A stretch of DNA of 64,000 nucleotides from Actinoplanes campanulatus. Lineage in GTDB: Bacteria; Actinomycetota; Actinomycetes; Mycobacteriales; Micromonosporaceae. Below are positions 55,032 through 63,763 of the stretch, piece by piece. The notes under the pieces are model-generated. The model did not search any database. It worked only from the letters and a program-made list of their open reading frames with translations, and was not told where the DNA came from. Within the stretch, counting starts at the first letter, position 1. Each line of letters begins with the position of its first letter. The position numbers and the translations under genes are program-made. Location: contig NZ_BMPW01000022.1 of assembly GCF_014647795.1 (NCBI RefSeq), forward strand, positions 124,001 to 188,000, read 5' to 3'.

Positions 55032-55041
55032 AAGGACAGAC

Positions 55042-55983
55042 ATGAACGACGAGCGACTCATCACCCACCTGCGGCACGTCGACCTGGCGGTGCCCGACTA
55101 CGACCGGCAGTTCGAGTTCTACACGACCATGTGGGGCCTGGAGCCGGAGACCACCGACGACGGCATCGCCTTCCTGGCCGCGGCCGGCTCCCCGGAGCAG
55201 TACTCGGTCCGGCTGCGCAGGGCCGCCGAGAAGCGCCTCGACCTGATCGCCTTCGGCGCGGCGAGTGAGGCCGACGTGAACGAGCTGGCCGAGCGCCTGG
55301 GCCGGTCCGGGGTGAAGCTGGTCTGCGAGCCCGGCCGGCTGCTCACCCCGGGCGGCGGGTACGGCTTCCGCTTCTTCGACATCGACGGCCGTACCGTCGA
55401 GGTGTCCTCGGACGTCGAGGTCCGGCGGCACCGGAAGGTGGAGGAGGGCGAGTCCGTCCCGGTCAAGCTCTCGCACGTGGTGATCAACTCGCCGAACCCG
55501 GAGGCGACCGTCGCCTTCTACGCCGAGCACCTCGACTTCGCGCTCTCCGACACCCTGATGCATCCGCGGATGGGCGAGATGATGTGGTTCCTGCGGACCA
55601 ACCGCTGGCACCACAGCCTGGCCGTCGCCCGCGGCCCGCACGTCGCCCTGCACCACGCGTCGTTCGAGATGCGCGGCGTCGACGAGTACATGCGCGGCAC
55701 CGGCCGGCTGCTGCGCGGCGGCGTCGAGAAGGTGTGGGGCCCCGGACGGCACATGGCCGGGAACAACACCTTCAGCTACTTCCTCGACCCGCACGGCAAC
55801 ACCATCGAGTACACCACCGAGCTGGAGGAACTCGACGAGGACACCTGGCACCCGCACATCTACGACTTCTCCGACCCGGCGGTCAGCGACCAGTGGGGCA
55901 CCGCGAACCCGATGAACGAGTTCGTGGCGAAGCAGTCGTTCAACGATGTCGACCGCGGGCTCTTCGTCGCCCCGCCGGTGTAG
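55042..55983 (+). CDS. Type I extradiol (VOC) ring-cleavage dioxygenase
   Basis: 313 aa, two VOC modules. Metal ligands are expected in the second module: His in LSHVVINSP (~150), His in VALHHASFEM (~213) and Glu in NTIEYTTEL (~262). The catechol-2,3-dioxygenase pattern FYxxxxDF appears as FYAEHLDFALSD. Cleaves the diol or hydroxylated ring made by the upstream monooxygenase. Ten bp after that gene. Confidence 0.83.
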   Translation: MNDERLITHLRHVDLAVPDYDRQFEFYTTMWGLEPETTDDGIAFLAAAGSPEQYSVRLRRAAEKRLDLIAFGAASEADVNELAERLGRSGVKLVCEPGRLLTPGGGYGFRFFDIDGRTVEVSSDVEVRRHRKVEEGESVPVKLSHVVINSPNPEATVAFYAEHLDFALSDTLMHPRMGEMMWFLRTNRWHHSLAVARGPHVALHHASFEMRGVDEYMRGTGRLLRGGVEKVWGPGRHMAGNNTFSYFLDPHGNTIEYTTELEELDEDTWHPHIYDFSDPAVSDQWGTANPMNEFVAKQSFNDVDRGLFVAPPV

Positions 55984-55991
55984 GGAGAACC

Positions 55992-56915
55992 ATGAGGATC
56001 GCGACATTCCGCCACGACGGCCAGGTCCGCACCGGGATCGTCGACGGCGATCAGGTGCTGCCGTTCCACGGGGACCCCACGATGCTGGAGATCATCTCCG
56101 CGGGCGTCGATGCGTTCGGGAGCGCTCAGGCCGTACCCCTCGAAAAGATCCGCCTGCTGGCGCCGCTGAAACCCGCCTCGCTCCGCGACTTCGTCGCGTT
56201 CGAGGAGCACGTCGAGGGGGTCCGGCGCAGCATCGACGGCGCGAGCGGCGTTCCGGATGCCTGGTACGCCGCGCCGACCTTCTATTTCACGAACCCGCAC
56301 ACGATCCTCGGGCCGGACGACGACGTGCCGTTCCCGGCCGCGTCGGTGGCGCGCGACTTCGAGCTCGAAGTCGCCGCCGTGATCGGCCCGGACCAGCGGA
56401 TCTTCGGCTACACGATCTTCAACGACTGGTCGGCGCGCGACCTCCAGAGCCGGGAGATGAAGGTCAGCCTCGGCCCGGCCAAGGGCAAGGACTTCGCCGG
56501 CACGCTCGGCCCCTGGATCGTCACCGCCGACGAACTCGAACCGCACAGGAGGGAGGGCTTCCTGGAGCTGTGGTGCACCGCCTCGGTGAACGGCGTCGAG
56601 GTCGGCCGTGACCTGCTCAGCAACATGGGCTGGACGTTCGAGACGATGCTCGCCTACGCGGCCCGGGACAGCCGGGTGATGGCCGGTGACGTGCTCGGAT
56701 CCGGGACGGTCGGCAACGGCGGCTGCCTGGCCGAGCTGTGGGGCCGCAACGGGAGGCAGGATCCGCCGCCGCTGCGGGACGGCGACACCGTGACATTGAC
56801 CGTCGAGGGCATCGGCAGCCTGACGAACCGCATCATCTCCGGTCCCCGGACCGCTGAACTCCCGCCCGTTCGCCGCCGTGATCCGGCGATCGCGCGCAAC
56901 GAAAGGCAGCACTGA
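55992..56915 (+). CDS. Fumarylacetoacetate hydrolase-family protein
   Basis: 307 aa. FAH fold with metal-binding Glu residues in ARDFELEVAAVIG (~119-131) and Asp in FNDWSARDLQ (~145); C-terminal DVLGSGTVGNGG near 235. Acts on a 2-oxo/enol dioic acid from ring cleavage as hydrolase, hydratase or decarboxylase. GGGAG ahead of ATG 55992; stop is followed directly by the next ATG. Confidence 0.83.
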   Translation: MRIATFRHDGQVRTGIVDGDQVLPFHGDPTMLEIISAGVDAFGSAQAVPLEKIRLLAPLKPASLRDFVAFEEHVEGVRRSIDGASGVPDAWYAAPTFYFTNPHTILGPDDDVPFPAASVARDFELEVAAVIGPDQRIFGYTIFNDWSARDLQSREMKVSLGPAKGKDFAGTLGPWIVTADELEPHRREGFLELWCTASVNGVEVGRDLLSNMGWTFETMLAYAARDSRVMAGDVLGSGTVGNGGCLAELWGRNGRQDPPPLRDGDTVTLTVEGIGSLTNRIISGPRTAELPPVRRRDPAIARNERQH

Positions 56916-58058
56916 ATGTTCGAGTACTTCCCCGGCAACTACGTCTGGAACCTGGGCGTGGTCGCCACCCTGAACAGCGGCGGGCTGATCGACGAGGTGG
57001 ACCGCGCGTGCCGCCCGATCAAGGACCTGGCCGCGCGCGGCTCGGACGTCGGGACGGCCGAGTTCATGGCCTCCTGGGCGGCGGTCGCGGAGGACCTCGC
57101 GACCCAGGCGGCGGCCGACGAGGCGGCCGGCAACACGCGCACCGCGGGGCAGAAGTACCAGCGGGCCACCAACTACCTGGCCCAGGCCGAGCGCATGCAG
57201 AGCGCCAGGTCGCCCGGCCGCCGCGCGTTCTACCAGCGGCTGCTCGACCTCCAGCAGAAGGCGTTCGACCTGATCGACCCGGACACCACGCGGGTCTCGA
57301 TCCCGTTCGAGGGTTCGCTGCTTCCGGCCTACTTCAAGAAGGCCGTCGACGGTCCCGCGCCGACGATCATCCTGTGGAACGGGCTCGACTCGACCAAGGA
57401 GCACATGTACGCCTCGGGTTTCGCGCACGAACTCGCCGCCCGGGGTGTCAACACGCTGATGGTCGACTGCCCGGGCAGTGGCGAGGCACTGCGGTTTCTT
57501 GATCTTAAAAGCCGGGTCGAGACCGAGGACTGGGCAGCGGCTTGCGTGGACTATCTGCTGACCCGCGATGATGTTATCTCCGGAAAGATTGGACTCGTAG
57601 GCTGGTCTTTGGGTGGCTACTACGCGCCCCGGGCCGCCGCGTTCGAGAAGCGGCTCGCCCTCTGCGTCGCGTGGGGAGCCAACCACGACTGGGGCGCCGT
57701 GCAGAAGCGCAGGCTGGAGCGCGAGGGCGAGAACCCGGTGCCGCACTACTGGGACCACGTGCTCTGGGTGTGGGGCGAGGACGACCTGGACACGTTCATC
57801 ACCAAGGCCGAGGCGGTCAACCTGGACGGGGTGGTCGAGCGGATCACCGTGCCGTTCCTGATCTGCCACGGCGAGAACGACCGGCAGATCCCGTTGAAGT
57901 ACGCGCACCGCTCCTACGAACAGGCGGTCAACTCGCCGAAACGGGAGCTGCGGATCTTCACCCCGGCCGAGGGCGGGGCCGAGCACATCGGGCTCGACCA
58001 CTTCGCGCACGTGCAGACGTACATCGCGGACTGGGTCACCGGTGTTCTCGAGAACTGA
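56916..58058 (+). CDS. Alpha/beta C-C hydrolase, DHPON hydrolase-like
   Basis: 380 aa. A helical N-terminal part (~1-130) precedes an alpha/beta hydrolase core with nucleophile Ser231 in GWSLGGYYAPR, Asp in CHGENDRQIP (~323) and His in EHIGLDHFAH (~358). This arrangement is seen in 2,6-dihydroxypseudooxynicotine hydrolase and FrsA-like enzymes that break C-C bonds. Codons 57495-57620, across the nucleophile region, are AT-ended in about 17 of 42 cases, unlike the rest of the gene. Last intact gene of the cluster. Confidence 0.8.
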   Translation: MFEYFPGNYVWNLGVVATLNSGGLIDEVDRACRPIKDLAARGSDVGTAEFMASWAAVAEDLATQAAADEAAGNTRTAGQKYQRATNYLAQAERMQSARSPGRRAFYQRLLDLQQKAFDLIDPDTTRVSIPFEGSLLPAYFKKAVDGPAPTIILWNGLDSTKEHMYASGFAHELAARGVNTLMVDCPGSGEALRFLDLKSRVETEDWAAACVDYLLTRDDVISGKIGLVGWSLGGYYAPRAAAFEKRLALCVAWGANHDWGAVQKRRLEREGENPVPHYWDHVLWVWGEDDLDTFITKAEAVNLDGVVERITVPFLICHGENDRQIPLKYAHRSYEQAVNSPKRELRIFTPAEGGAEHIGLDHFAHVQTYIADWVTGVLEN

Positions 58059-58669
58059 CCCGGAGAGCTCCATCGCCGCGGCCGCGCAGCGGTGTTCCAA
58101 CTGGGGCCGGTGGGGCGCGGACGACGTACGCGGAACCATGAATTTCCTGACCCCCGGCAAGCGCAGGCAGGCCGCGGCGCTGATCCGCCGCCGGGCGCGG
58201 GGTGCTGCTCGACTTCGGGGACCTTCCGGACGGCTTCGCGATTCGTGCGGAGCATCTCGTCTCGCGGGCCGCGGATCAGGGTGTGGAGATCGGCCGGGGC
58301 GACATCGTCCTGGTACGCACGGGGCAGGTCGCCCGCGCACGCCGGGACGGCTGGGGCGACTACGCCGGAGGGCCGGCCCCCGGCCTGTCGTTCGAGACCG
58401 CCGACTGGCTGCACCGCACCGAGATCGCGGCGATCGCCACCGACACGTGGGGCTTCGAGGTGCGGCCCAACGAGTTCGACGACGCGTTCCAGCCGCTGCA
58501 TCAGGTGGCCATCCCGCACATCGGCCTGTTCATCGGCGAGATGTGGGACCTGGACGCGCTCGCACTCGACTGCGCGTCGGACGGCGTCCACGAGTTCTGG
58601 CTGACCGCCGCCCCGCTGCCGATCACCGGCGCGGTCGGCTCGCCGGTGAACCCGATAGCCGTCAAATAG
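58042..58669 (+). pseudogene. Cyclase family protein with internal deletion and frameshift
   Basis: The first part (58042-~58195) encodes the usual N-terminus of cyclase/kynurenine formamidase-like metal hydrolases (CSNWGRWGADDVRGTMNFLTP). The second part, in another frame (~58203-58669), encodes the C-terminal half (GVLLDFGDLPDGFAI, EIGRGDIVLVRTGQVARARR, GLFIGEMWDLDALA). About 100 residues expected between them, including the metal-binding HxGTHxD area, are absent and the frame shifts at the joint near 58200. Overlaps the upstream hydrolase by 17 bp. Non-functional. Confidence 0.75.
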
Positions 58670-58690
58670 GTCGTGGGCGGGCCCGCGGAC

Positions 58691-59008
58691 TCAGGCGGTG
58701 GCGGCCACCGAGTCCGCGGGAGACTCTCGGCGCCTCGCCACCCAGCGCTCGAAGATCAGTGTGGTGAGCGGCGGGATCGACGCCGCCAGGCCGAACAGGG
58801 TGCGCCACGGCGACCACCGCTCGGCGCGCGCCACCCACAGCGTGGCCACCAGGTAGGCGACGAACAGCGCCCCGTGCAGCCGGCCGAACAGCCACACTCC
58901 CGCCTCGGTGGTCTCGGTGACGTGCTTCAGATACATCCCGACGAGCAGGCCCGTCCACGAGAACGCCTCGGCGATCGCGGTGATCCTGAAGATCCGGAAC
59001 GGCTGCAC
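58691..59008 (-). CDS. DUF3817 small membrane protein
   Basis: 105 aa with three helices (~8-28, 40-60, 68-85; FRITAIAEAFSWTGLLVGMY, GRLHGALFVAYLVATLWVA). The DUF3817 family is common in actinobacteria, function unknown. AGAGGAG lies 6 bp before the GTG start. Divergent from the hemerythrin gene. Confidence 0.8.
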   Translation of the reverse strand: MQPFRIFRITAIAEAFSWTGLLVGMYLKHVTETTEAGVWLFGRLHGALFVAYLVATLWVARAERWSPWRTLFGLAASIPPLTTLIFERWVARRRESPADSVAATA

Positions 59009-59144
59009 GTGTGAACTCCTCTTCCCAGTCGGCTACCGGAGAGTACGGCCGCGAAGATGAGCGTTTGCTGTGGGGATGACTCGTCCCTTTCCGGGTATCT
59101 CGCCAGGCGTTCCATCCAACGCTTCCACCGAGGGGGACCCAACC

Positions 59145-59699
59145 GTGCCGGACATCGTCGAGATCATCAAACAGCAGCACCGACGGGTCGAGGATCTGCT
59201 CGCCCGGGCCGAGGAGGGCGGCACCGACCGGGCCGAGCTGATGCAGGAGGTGGCCCGGATGCTCCTGCCGCACTCCGAGGCCGAGGAGGACTTCGTCTAC
59301 CCGGCCATCCGCGATCTGGCCGCCGACGAGGGCGAAGAGGTCAAGGACGGCACCGTCGAACACCACCAGGTCGAGGAGATGCTGCAGAACCTCCTCCGCG
59401 GCGACCCCGGCGACCCCGGTTACGGCGGCACGATCGCTGCCATCGCGGGCGAGCTGCGCCACCACGTACAGGAAGAGGAGGACGACCTGCTCCCGGTCCT
59501 GGAGAAGCGGCTGGCCGCCGACGAGCGCGAGGAGATGGGCCGCCGCTTCGCCGAGGCCACGATGGGATCCCTCCCCGACGGCGGCGACCACCATGCCACC
59601 ACCCGTAAGGAGCTGTACGAGAAGGCGAAGGACCAGCACATCACGGGCCGCTCCCGGATGAGCAAGCAGGAACTGGCCGAAGCCGTCGGCGAATCCTGA
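59145..59699 (+). CDS. Hemerythrin HHE-domain protein
   Basis: 184 aa. Di-iron four-helix bundle with ligands in IIKQQHRRVEDLL, LLPHSEAEEDFVYP, VEHHQVEEML and ELRHHVQEEEDDLLP (residues ~9-120), a common actinobacterial O2/NO/stress-responsive type. The C-terminal tail (TRKELYEKAKDQHITGRSRMSKQ) looks like a Rho-N/SAP-type nucleic-acid-binding end. GTG start with AGGGGG 8 bp upstream. Confidence 0.84.
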   Translation: MPDIVEIIKQQHRRVEDLLARAEEGGTDRAELMQEVARMLLPHSEAEEDFVYPAIRDLAADEGEEVKDGTVEHHQVEEMLQNLLRGDPGDPGYGGTIAAIAGELRHHVQEEEDDLLPVLEKRLAADEREEMGRRFAEATMGSLPDGGDHHATTRKELYEKAKDQHITGRSRMSKQELAEAVGES

Positions 59700-59775
59700 T
59701 TCGCCCCGGGTCCCGCGCGACGGCGCCGGATCGCCGGATAATCGAGGGGTGGGGGAAGCGAGATCATCGGAGCGG

Positions 59776-60027
59776 ATGCGGCCGTGCCGTCGCTGTGGTC
59801 ACCCGACCCGGGTGGACCGCATGATCCAGGGGTACGGGCGCAACTGCGCCGCCATCATGGGCCTGATCGGGGGCACGGTGGACACCGGGCACTCCGGTCC
59901 GGACCTGTTCGATCTCCTGGAGATCGAACCGGAGGACAGCTGCGACGGCTGGGACCGGCCGGCCGACGCCGGGATCGCTATCTCTCGCCGACGCCGCCCA
60001 GGGTCACGAATCGGGCGGGGTCGCTGA
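59776..60027 (+). CDS. Small Cys-rich (DUF6011-like) protein
   Basis: 83 aa from ATG 59776 (GGAG nearby; GTG 59749 in frame would add nine residues). Starts MRPCRRCGHPTR and has GYGRNC after 14 residues, the C-x2-C ... C pattern of DUF6011-type zinc-binding proteins; the rest is acidic, ending with a basic tail. The 3' end overlaps the convergent methyltransferase gene by 50 bp. Confidence 0.55.
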   Translation: MRPCRRCGHPTRVDRMIQGYGRNCAAIMGLIGGTVDTGHSGPDLFDLLEIEPEDSCDGWDRPADAGIAISRRRRPGSRIGRGR

Positions 60028-60775
60028 CCGGCTCGTCGTCCGGGTCCGGCCGCCACTCCGGGCAGTAGACCAGGCCGGGCTCCACCAGCCGCCACCCTGC
60101 GAAGAGCCGTTCCACCTCGTCCGGTTTCCGCGGCGTCAGCGGTGTCTCGGTGCGGTTGTAGAGCGCGGTGAACCGCTCCGTCAGCTCGGTGTGGTCGCTG
60201 GGCGTGACGTGTGAGATCGCCAGGACGCTGCCGGGCGCGGCCGCCTCCCGGTACCCGGCCAGTGCCGCGTCCAGGGCCGGCCCGTCCGGCAGGAAGTGCA
60301 GCACGCTGCTCAGGAGCACGGCGAGCGGCTGGTCCAGGTCGAGCAGATTCTGGACCTCCGGCTCGTCCAGCAGGGCCTCGGGGTGCAGCAGGTCGCCGTG
60401 GACGGCCGCGGCCCGCGGGTCGCCATCGAGTTGATGGCGGGCGTACAGGACGGCGGTGGGGTCGATGTCGACGTGGACCAATTGGGCGTCGGGGGCCACG
60501 TCCCGGGCCGCCTGGCGCACGTTGTTCGCGCTCGGGATGCCGGAGCCGAGGTCGAGGAACTGCCGGATGCCGCGCTCGGCCGCGTACCTGACCGCGCGGC
60601 GCAGGAAGGCCCGGTTGGCGCGGGCGATCGCGGGGGTGTCGGGCAGCAGTTCGATGGCCCGGGCGGCCACGGCACGGTCCGAGGCGAAGTGGTGGGCGCC
60701 GCCCAGGAAGAGATCGGCGATCCGGGCAGTGCTGGGCCGGTTCGGGTCGATGGGTGGCTCGGCTGCGGTGCTCAC
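59978..60775 (-). CDS. DUF574/SAM-dependent methyltransferase
   Basis: 265 aa. Actinobacterial DUF574 family: N-terminal ARIADLFLGGAHHFASD, SAM-binding IRQFLDLGSGIPSANNVR near residue 70 and VHVDIDPTAVLYAR near 97. Substrate unknown for the family. GTG start at 60775, 78 bp from the divergent hybrid kinase. A second member starts at 63764. Confidence 0.85.
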   Translation of the reverse strand: MSTAAEPPIDPNRPSTARIADLFLGGAHHFASDRAVAARAIELLPDTPAIARANRAFLRRAVRYAAERGIRQFLDLGSGIPSANNVRQAARDVAPDAQLVHVDIDPTAVLYARHQLDGDPRAAAVHGDLLHPEALLDEPEVQNLLDLDQPLAVLLSSVLHFLPDGPALDAALAGYREAAAPGSVLAISHVTPSDHTELTERFTALYNRTETPLTPRKPDEVERLFAGWRLVEPGLVYCPEWRPDPDDEPVSDPARFVTLGGVGER

Positions 60776-60852
60776 CCCGAATACATTCCCCGATTACTCC
60801 AACCTTATGCCCGAATATCCGGGCAGAAGTACCGTGGAGGCGGGAGGGATCG

Positions 60853-63123
60853 GTGGAGTCAACCGGGATCCCGGGGCTCCTCATCGACACCGCCCCGGAC
60901 GCGATCATCGTGAGCCGCTCGGACGGCACCATCGCCATGGCCAATCGCCGTGCGCACGAGATGTTCCGCTACACGACCGAGCCGCTCGTCGGCCGTACCC
61001 TCGATGACCTGATCCCGGACGATGTGCGCGACTCTCGCCCGCTTCCGCTGCGGCGGCTGCCGCTCCGCGGCACGCGCCGCGACGGCACCGTCTTTCCGGT
61101 CGAGGTCTCGCTGTCCGCGGCGCGGGCGCCCGACGGGGAGCGGTACGTGACCGCGATCCTGCGCGACGACACGGTGCAGCGGGAGGTGGCCCGCACCCGC
61201 GCGCTGCTCGCCTCGATCGTGCAGTCCTCGCACGACGCGATCGTCACCACCGACCTGGACGGCCGCGTGCTGTCCTGGAACCCGGGCGCCGAGGCGCTCT
61301 ACGGTCACCCGGCGGCCGAGATGATCGGCAGGTCGATCGACGAGATCATCCCGGCCGAGCGGCAGGCCGACGAGAAGCAGGTCCGGCTGCTGGTCCGGCT
61401 GGGCGGCCGGGTGGACCGCTACCGCAGCGTCCGGCGCACCGCGAACGGCGAGATCATCGCGGTGTCGACGCTGGTGTCCCCGCTGCTCGACGAGCACGGC
61501 ACGATCGTCGGCACGACCGGCATCACCCGCGACATCAGCGACCGGGAGCGGGCCGAGGCCCGGGTGCAGGCGATCCTCGACGCGGCGCCGGACGCGGTGC
61601 TCGGCGTCGCCGAGTCCGGTGAGATGGTGCTGGTCAACGCCGAGGCCGAGCGGCTGTTCGGCCATCCCCGGTACGACCTGCTGCACATGCCGCTGAGCCG
61701 GCTCCTCCCGGACGGGCTGCCGGTCGCCTCGGCGGTGCTGCGGACCGGCGAGGACACCACCCCGCTGGACTCCGAACGCGCCGCCGACGGCCAGGCCGAC
61801 CAGCACTGGGCCACCCGCCGTGCGATCGGCCGCGACGGCGCCGAGATCCCGGTCGACATCGCCTGCAGCGCCCTGCACACCGACAGCGGCGTGGTGACCG
61901 TGGCCGTGGTCCGCGACATCACCGAGCGCCTGGCCACCGAGGAGGAGCGGCGCCGGCTGCGTGAGGAGGCCGAGAAGCAGCGCCTGGAGGCCCGGATCCA
62001 GCAGACCCAGCGGCTGGAGAGCCTCGGGCAGCTGGCCGGTGGCATCGCCCACGACTTCAACAACCTGCTCGCGGTGATCCTCAACTACGCGTCGTTCATC
62101 ATCGAGGACTCCGCCGGCACCCCACCCGCCACGGACGCCGAGCAGATCGCCCGGGCCGCCCGCCGGGGCAGCGACCTCACCCACCAGCTTCTCGCCTTCG
62201 CCCGGCGGGAGGTGATCCGGCCCCGGCCGCTGAACCTGAACGAGGTGGTCACCGAGGTGCATCAGATGCTGAAGCGGTCACTCGGCGAGCACATCACCCT
62301 GACCGTACGAACCCCGGACGGCCTGCCGTCGGTGATGATGGACCCGGGCCAGATGGAGCAGGTGCTGGTCAACCTGGCGGTGAACGGCCGGGACGCGATG
62401 CCGACCGGCGGCCGGCTCACCATCGACACCGCCCCGGTCGAGGTGGACATCGAGCACACCGCCGCCCAGGCCGGCCTTTCGCCGGGCCCCTACGTGCGCC
62501 TGCGCGTCTCCGACACCGGCACCGGCATGCCCCGGGAGGTGATCGACAAGGTGTTCGAGCCGTTCTACACCACGAAGCCGAGCGGCCAGGGCACCGGCCT
62601 CGGCCTGGCCACCGTCTACGGGATCATCACCCAGGCCGGCGGGACCGTGCAGATCTACTCCGAGGTGGGCATGGGCACCACCTTCACGATCCTGCTGCCG
62701 GCCACCGACGTGGAACCGCACGAGCAGGCCCCGGAGGATCCCGGCCTCGACCTCACCGGGCACGGCGCGAGCGTGCTGGTGGTCGAGGACGAGGACGCGC
62801 TGCGCGACGTGACCTGCCGGATCCTGCGGCGCGCCGGCTACACGGTGCTGGCCGCCGGCGGCGGCGACGAGGCGCTGCGGCTGGCCGCGGAGAACAGCGT
62901 CGACGTCCTGCTCACCGACGTCATCATGCCGAACATGCTGGGCAAGGACCTGGCCGACGCGGTCCGCGAACGCTGGCCGGGCACCAGGGTGCTGTTCATG
63001 TCCGGGTACGCCCAGCCGGTCCTCACCACGCACGGCACCCTCTCCGCCGAGGTGCACCTGCTGGAGAAGCCGTTCACCGGCGCCGATCTGATGCGCGCCC
63101 TGCACGACGAGCTACAGGCCTGA
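60853..63123 (+). CDS. Hybrid PAS sensor histidine kinase with receiver
   Basis: 756 aa, no membrane helices. Three PAS domains (~5-115, 118-240, 243-365), a HisKA region with His in GGIAHDFNNLLAVI (~405), HATPase_c (VNLAVNGRDAM, DTGTGMP, GTGLGLATVYGI) and a C-terminal receiver (~635-755) with phospho-Asp in LLTDVIMPN and Lys in LLEKPF. The receiver suggests a phosphorelay or self-control. GGGAGGG precedes GTG 60853; extending to 60754 would run into the methyltransferase promoter. Confidence 0.86.
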   Translation: MESTGIPGLLIDTAPDAIIVSRSDGTIAMANRRAHEMFRYTTEPLVGRTLDDLIPDDVRDSRPLPLRRLPLRGTRRDGTVFPVEVSLSAARAPDGERYVTAILRDDTVQREVARTRALLASIVQSSHDAIVTTDLDGRVLSWNPGAEALYGHPAAEMIGRSIDEIIPAERQADEKQVRLLVRLGGRVDRYRSVRRTANGEIIAVSTLVSPLLDEHGTIVGTTGITRDISDRERAEARVQAILDAAPDAVLGVAESGEMVLVNAEAERLFGHPRYDLLHMPLSRLLPDGLPVASAVLRTGEDTTPLDSERAADGQADQHWATRRAIGRDGAEIPVDIACSALHTDSGVVTVAVVRDITERLATEEERRRLREEAEKQRLEARIQQTQRLESLGQLAGGIAHDFNNLLAVILNYASFIIEDSAGTPPATDAEQIARAARRGSDLTHQLLAFARREVIRPRPLNLNEVVTEVHQMLKRSLGEHITLTVRTPDGLPSVMMDPGQMEQVLVNLAVNGRDAMPTGGRLTIDTAPVEVDIEHTAAQAGLSPGPYVRLRVSDTGTGMPREVIDKVFEPFYTTKPSGQGTGLGLATVYGIITQAGGTVQIYSEVGMGTTFTILLPATDVEPHEQAPEDPGLDLTGHGASVLVVEDEDALRDVTCRILRRAGYTVLAAGGGDEALRLAAENSVDVLLTDVIMPNMLGKDLADAVRERWPGTRVLFMSGYAQPVLTTHGTLSAEVHLLEKPFTGADLMRALHDELQA

Positions 63124-63146
63124 CCGTGACCCGCCCGGGCGTCACG

Positions 63147-63605
63147 TCAACCGGCGGCGTCGAGGATCCAGCCGATGCACGCGCAGACACCCAGCGTGAC
63201 CGCGACCGTCAGGAGCGCCCACGCGGCCCTCGCCCCCGGGTAGCGCTGCGGAGGAGCGCCGAGCGCCCCGCGCAGAAAGGACAACAGGGGCGCCCGGTAC
63301 TCCAGCTCGACGGTCCTGCCCGGCAGTGCGAGCACCGTGACGTCGGCGGCGCCGATCCGGGACGGGATCAGGTACGGCACGTGCACGTGCACATGGTGTT
63401 CCCCGAACCCCACCGACTGCACGAACCGTCCCCAGCCGGCCGGCACCGCCTGCCCGTCGATCTCCAGCACCGGGGGGTAGAGCCGCAGCAGGAAGGCGAG
63501 CGGCGCGTACCGCAGGGTGACCGCGATCGACGCGCCGCCGTTGCGGCGCGCCGGATCGTCCGGCGGGAAGCCGGGGGAGAAGGGCCGATGGGGCGGGGCT
63601 TGCAC
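63147..63605 (-). CDS. Uncharacterised protein with C-terminal membrane helix
   Basis: About 152 aa from GTG 63605 (GTG 63686 would add 27 poorly ordered residues). Contains a beta-rich domain (IAVTLRYAPLAFLLRLYPP, HHVHVHVPYLIPSRIG) and one helix near the end (ALLTVAVTLGVCACIGWIL). No family recognised. Convergent with the hybrid kinase gene (23-bp gap). Confidence 0.62.
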   Translation of the reverse strand: MQAPPHRPFSPGFPPDDPARRNGGASIAVTLRYAPLAFLLRLYPPVLEIDGQAVPAGWGRFVQSVGFGEHHVHVHVPYLIPSRIGAADVTVLALPGRTVELEYRAPLLSFLRGALGAPPQRYPGARAAWALLTVAVTLGVCACIGWILDAAG

Positions 63606-63763
63606 GGCCAACGCTGAACCCTTTCCGAACGTCGCCCGGGCAGGATATGCCGCGATCCACCGGCGGGGAAACCCGAGCCGATCCACTGTGGACCACGACG
63701 GACCTCGATTCCGGCTAGGATGATCGCGGCCCCGATCGCGCTCCCATTCCCGGAGGATGCCCC

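Noticed and set aside
56108-56122. Second CebR-like box GGGAGCGCTC
   Set aside because: Incomplete palindrome inside the coding region of the FAH gene.
55860-58340. 826-residue minus-strand frame
   Set aside because: Antisense to FAH and hydrolase genes with clear motifs; low-complexity composition.
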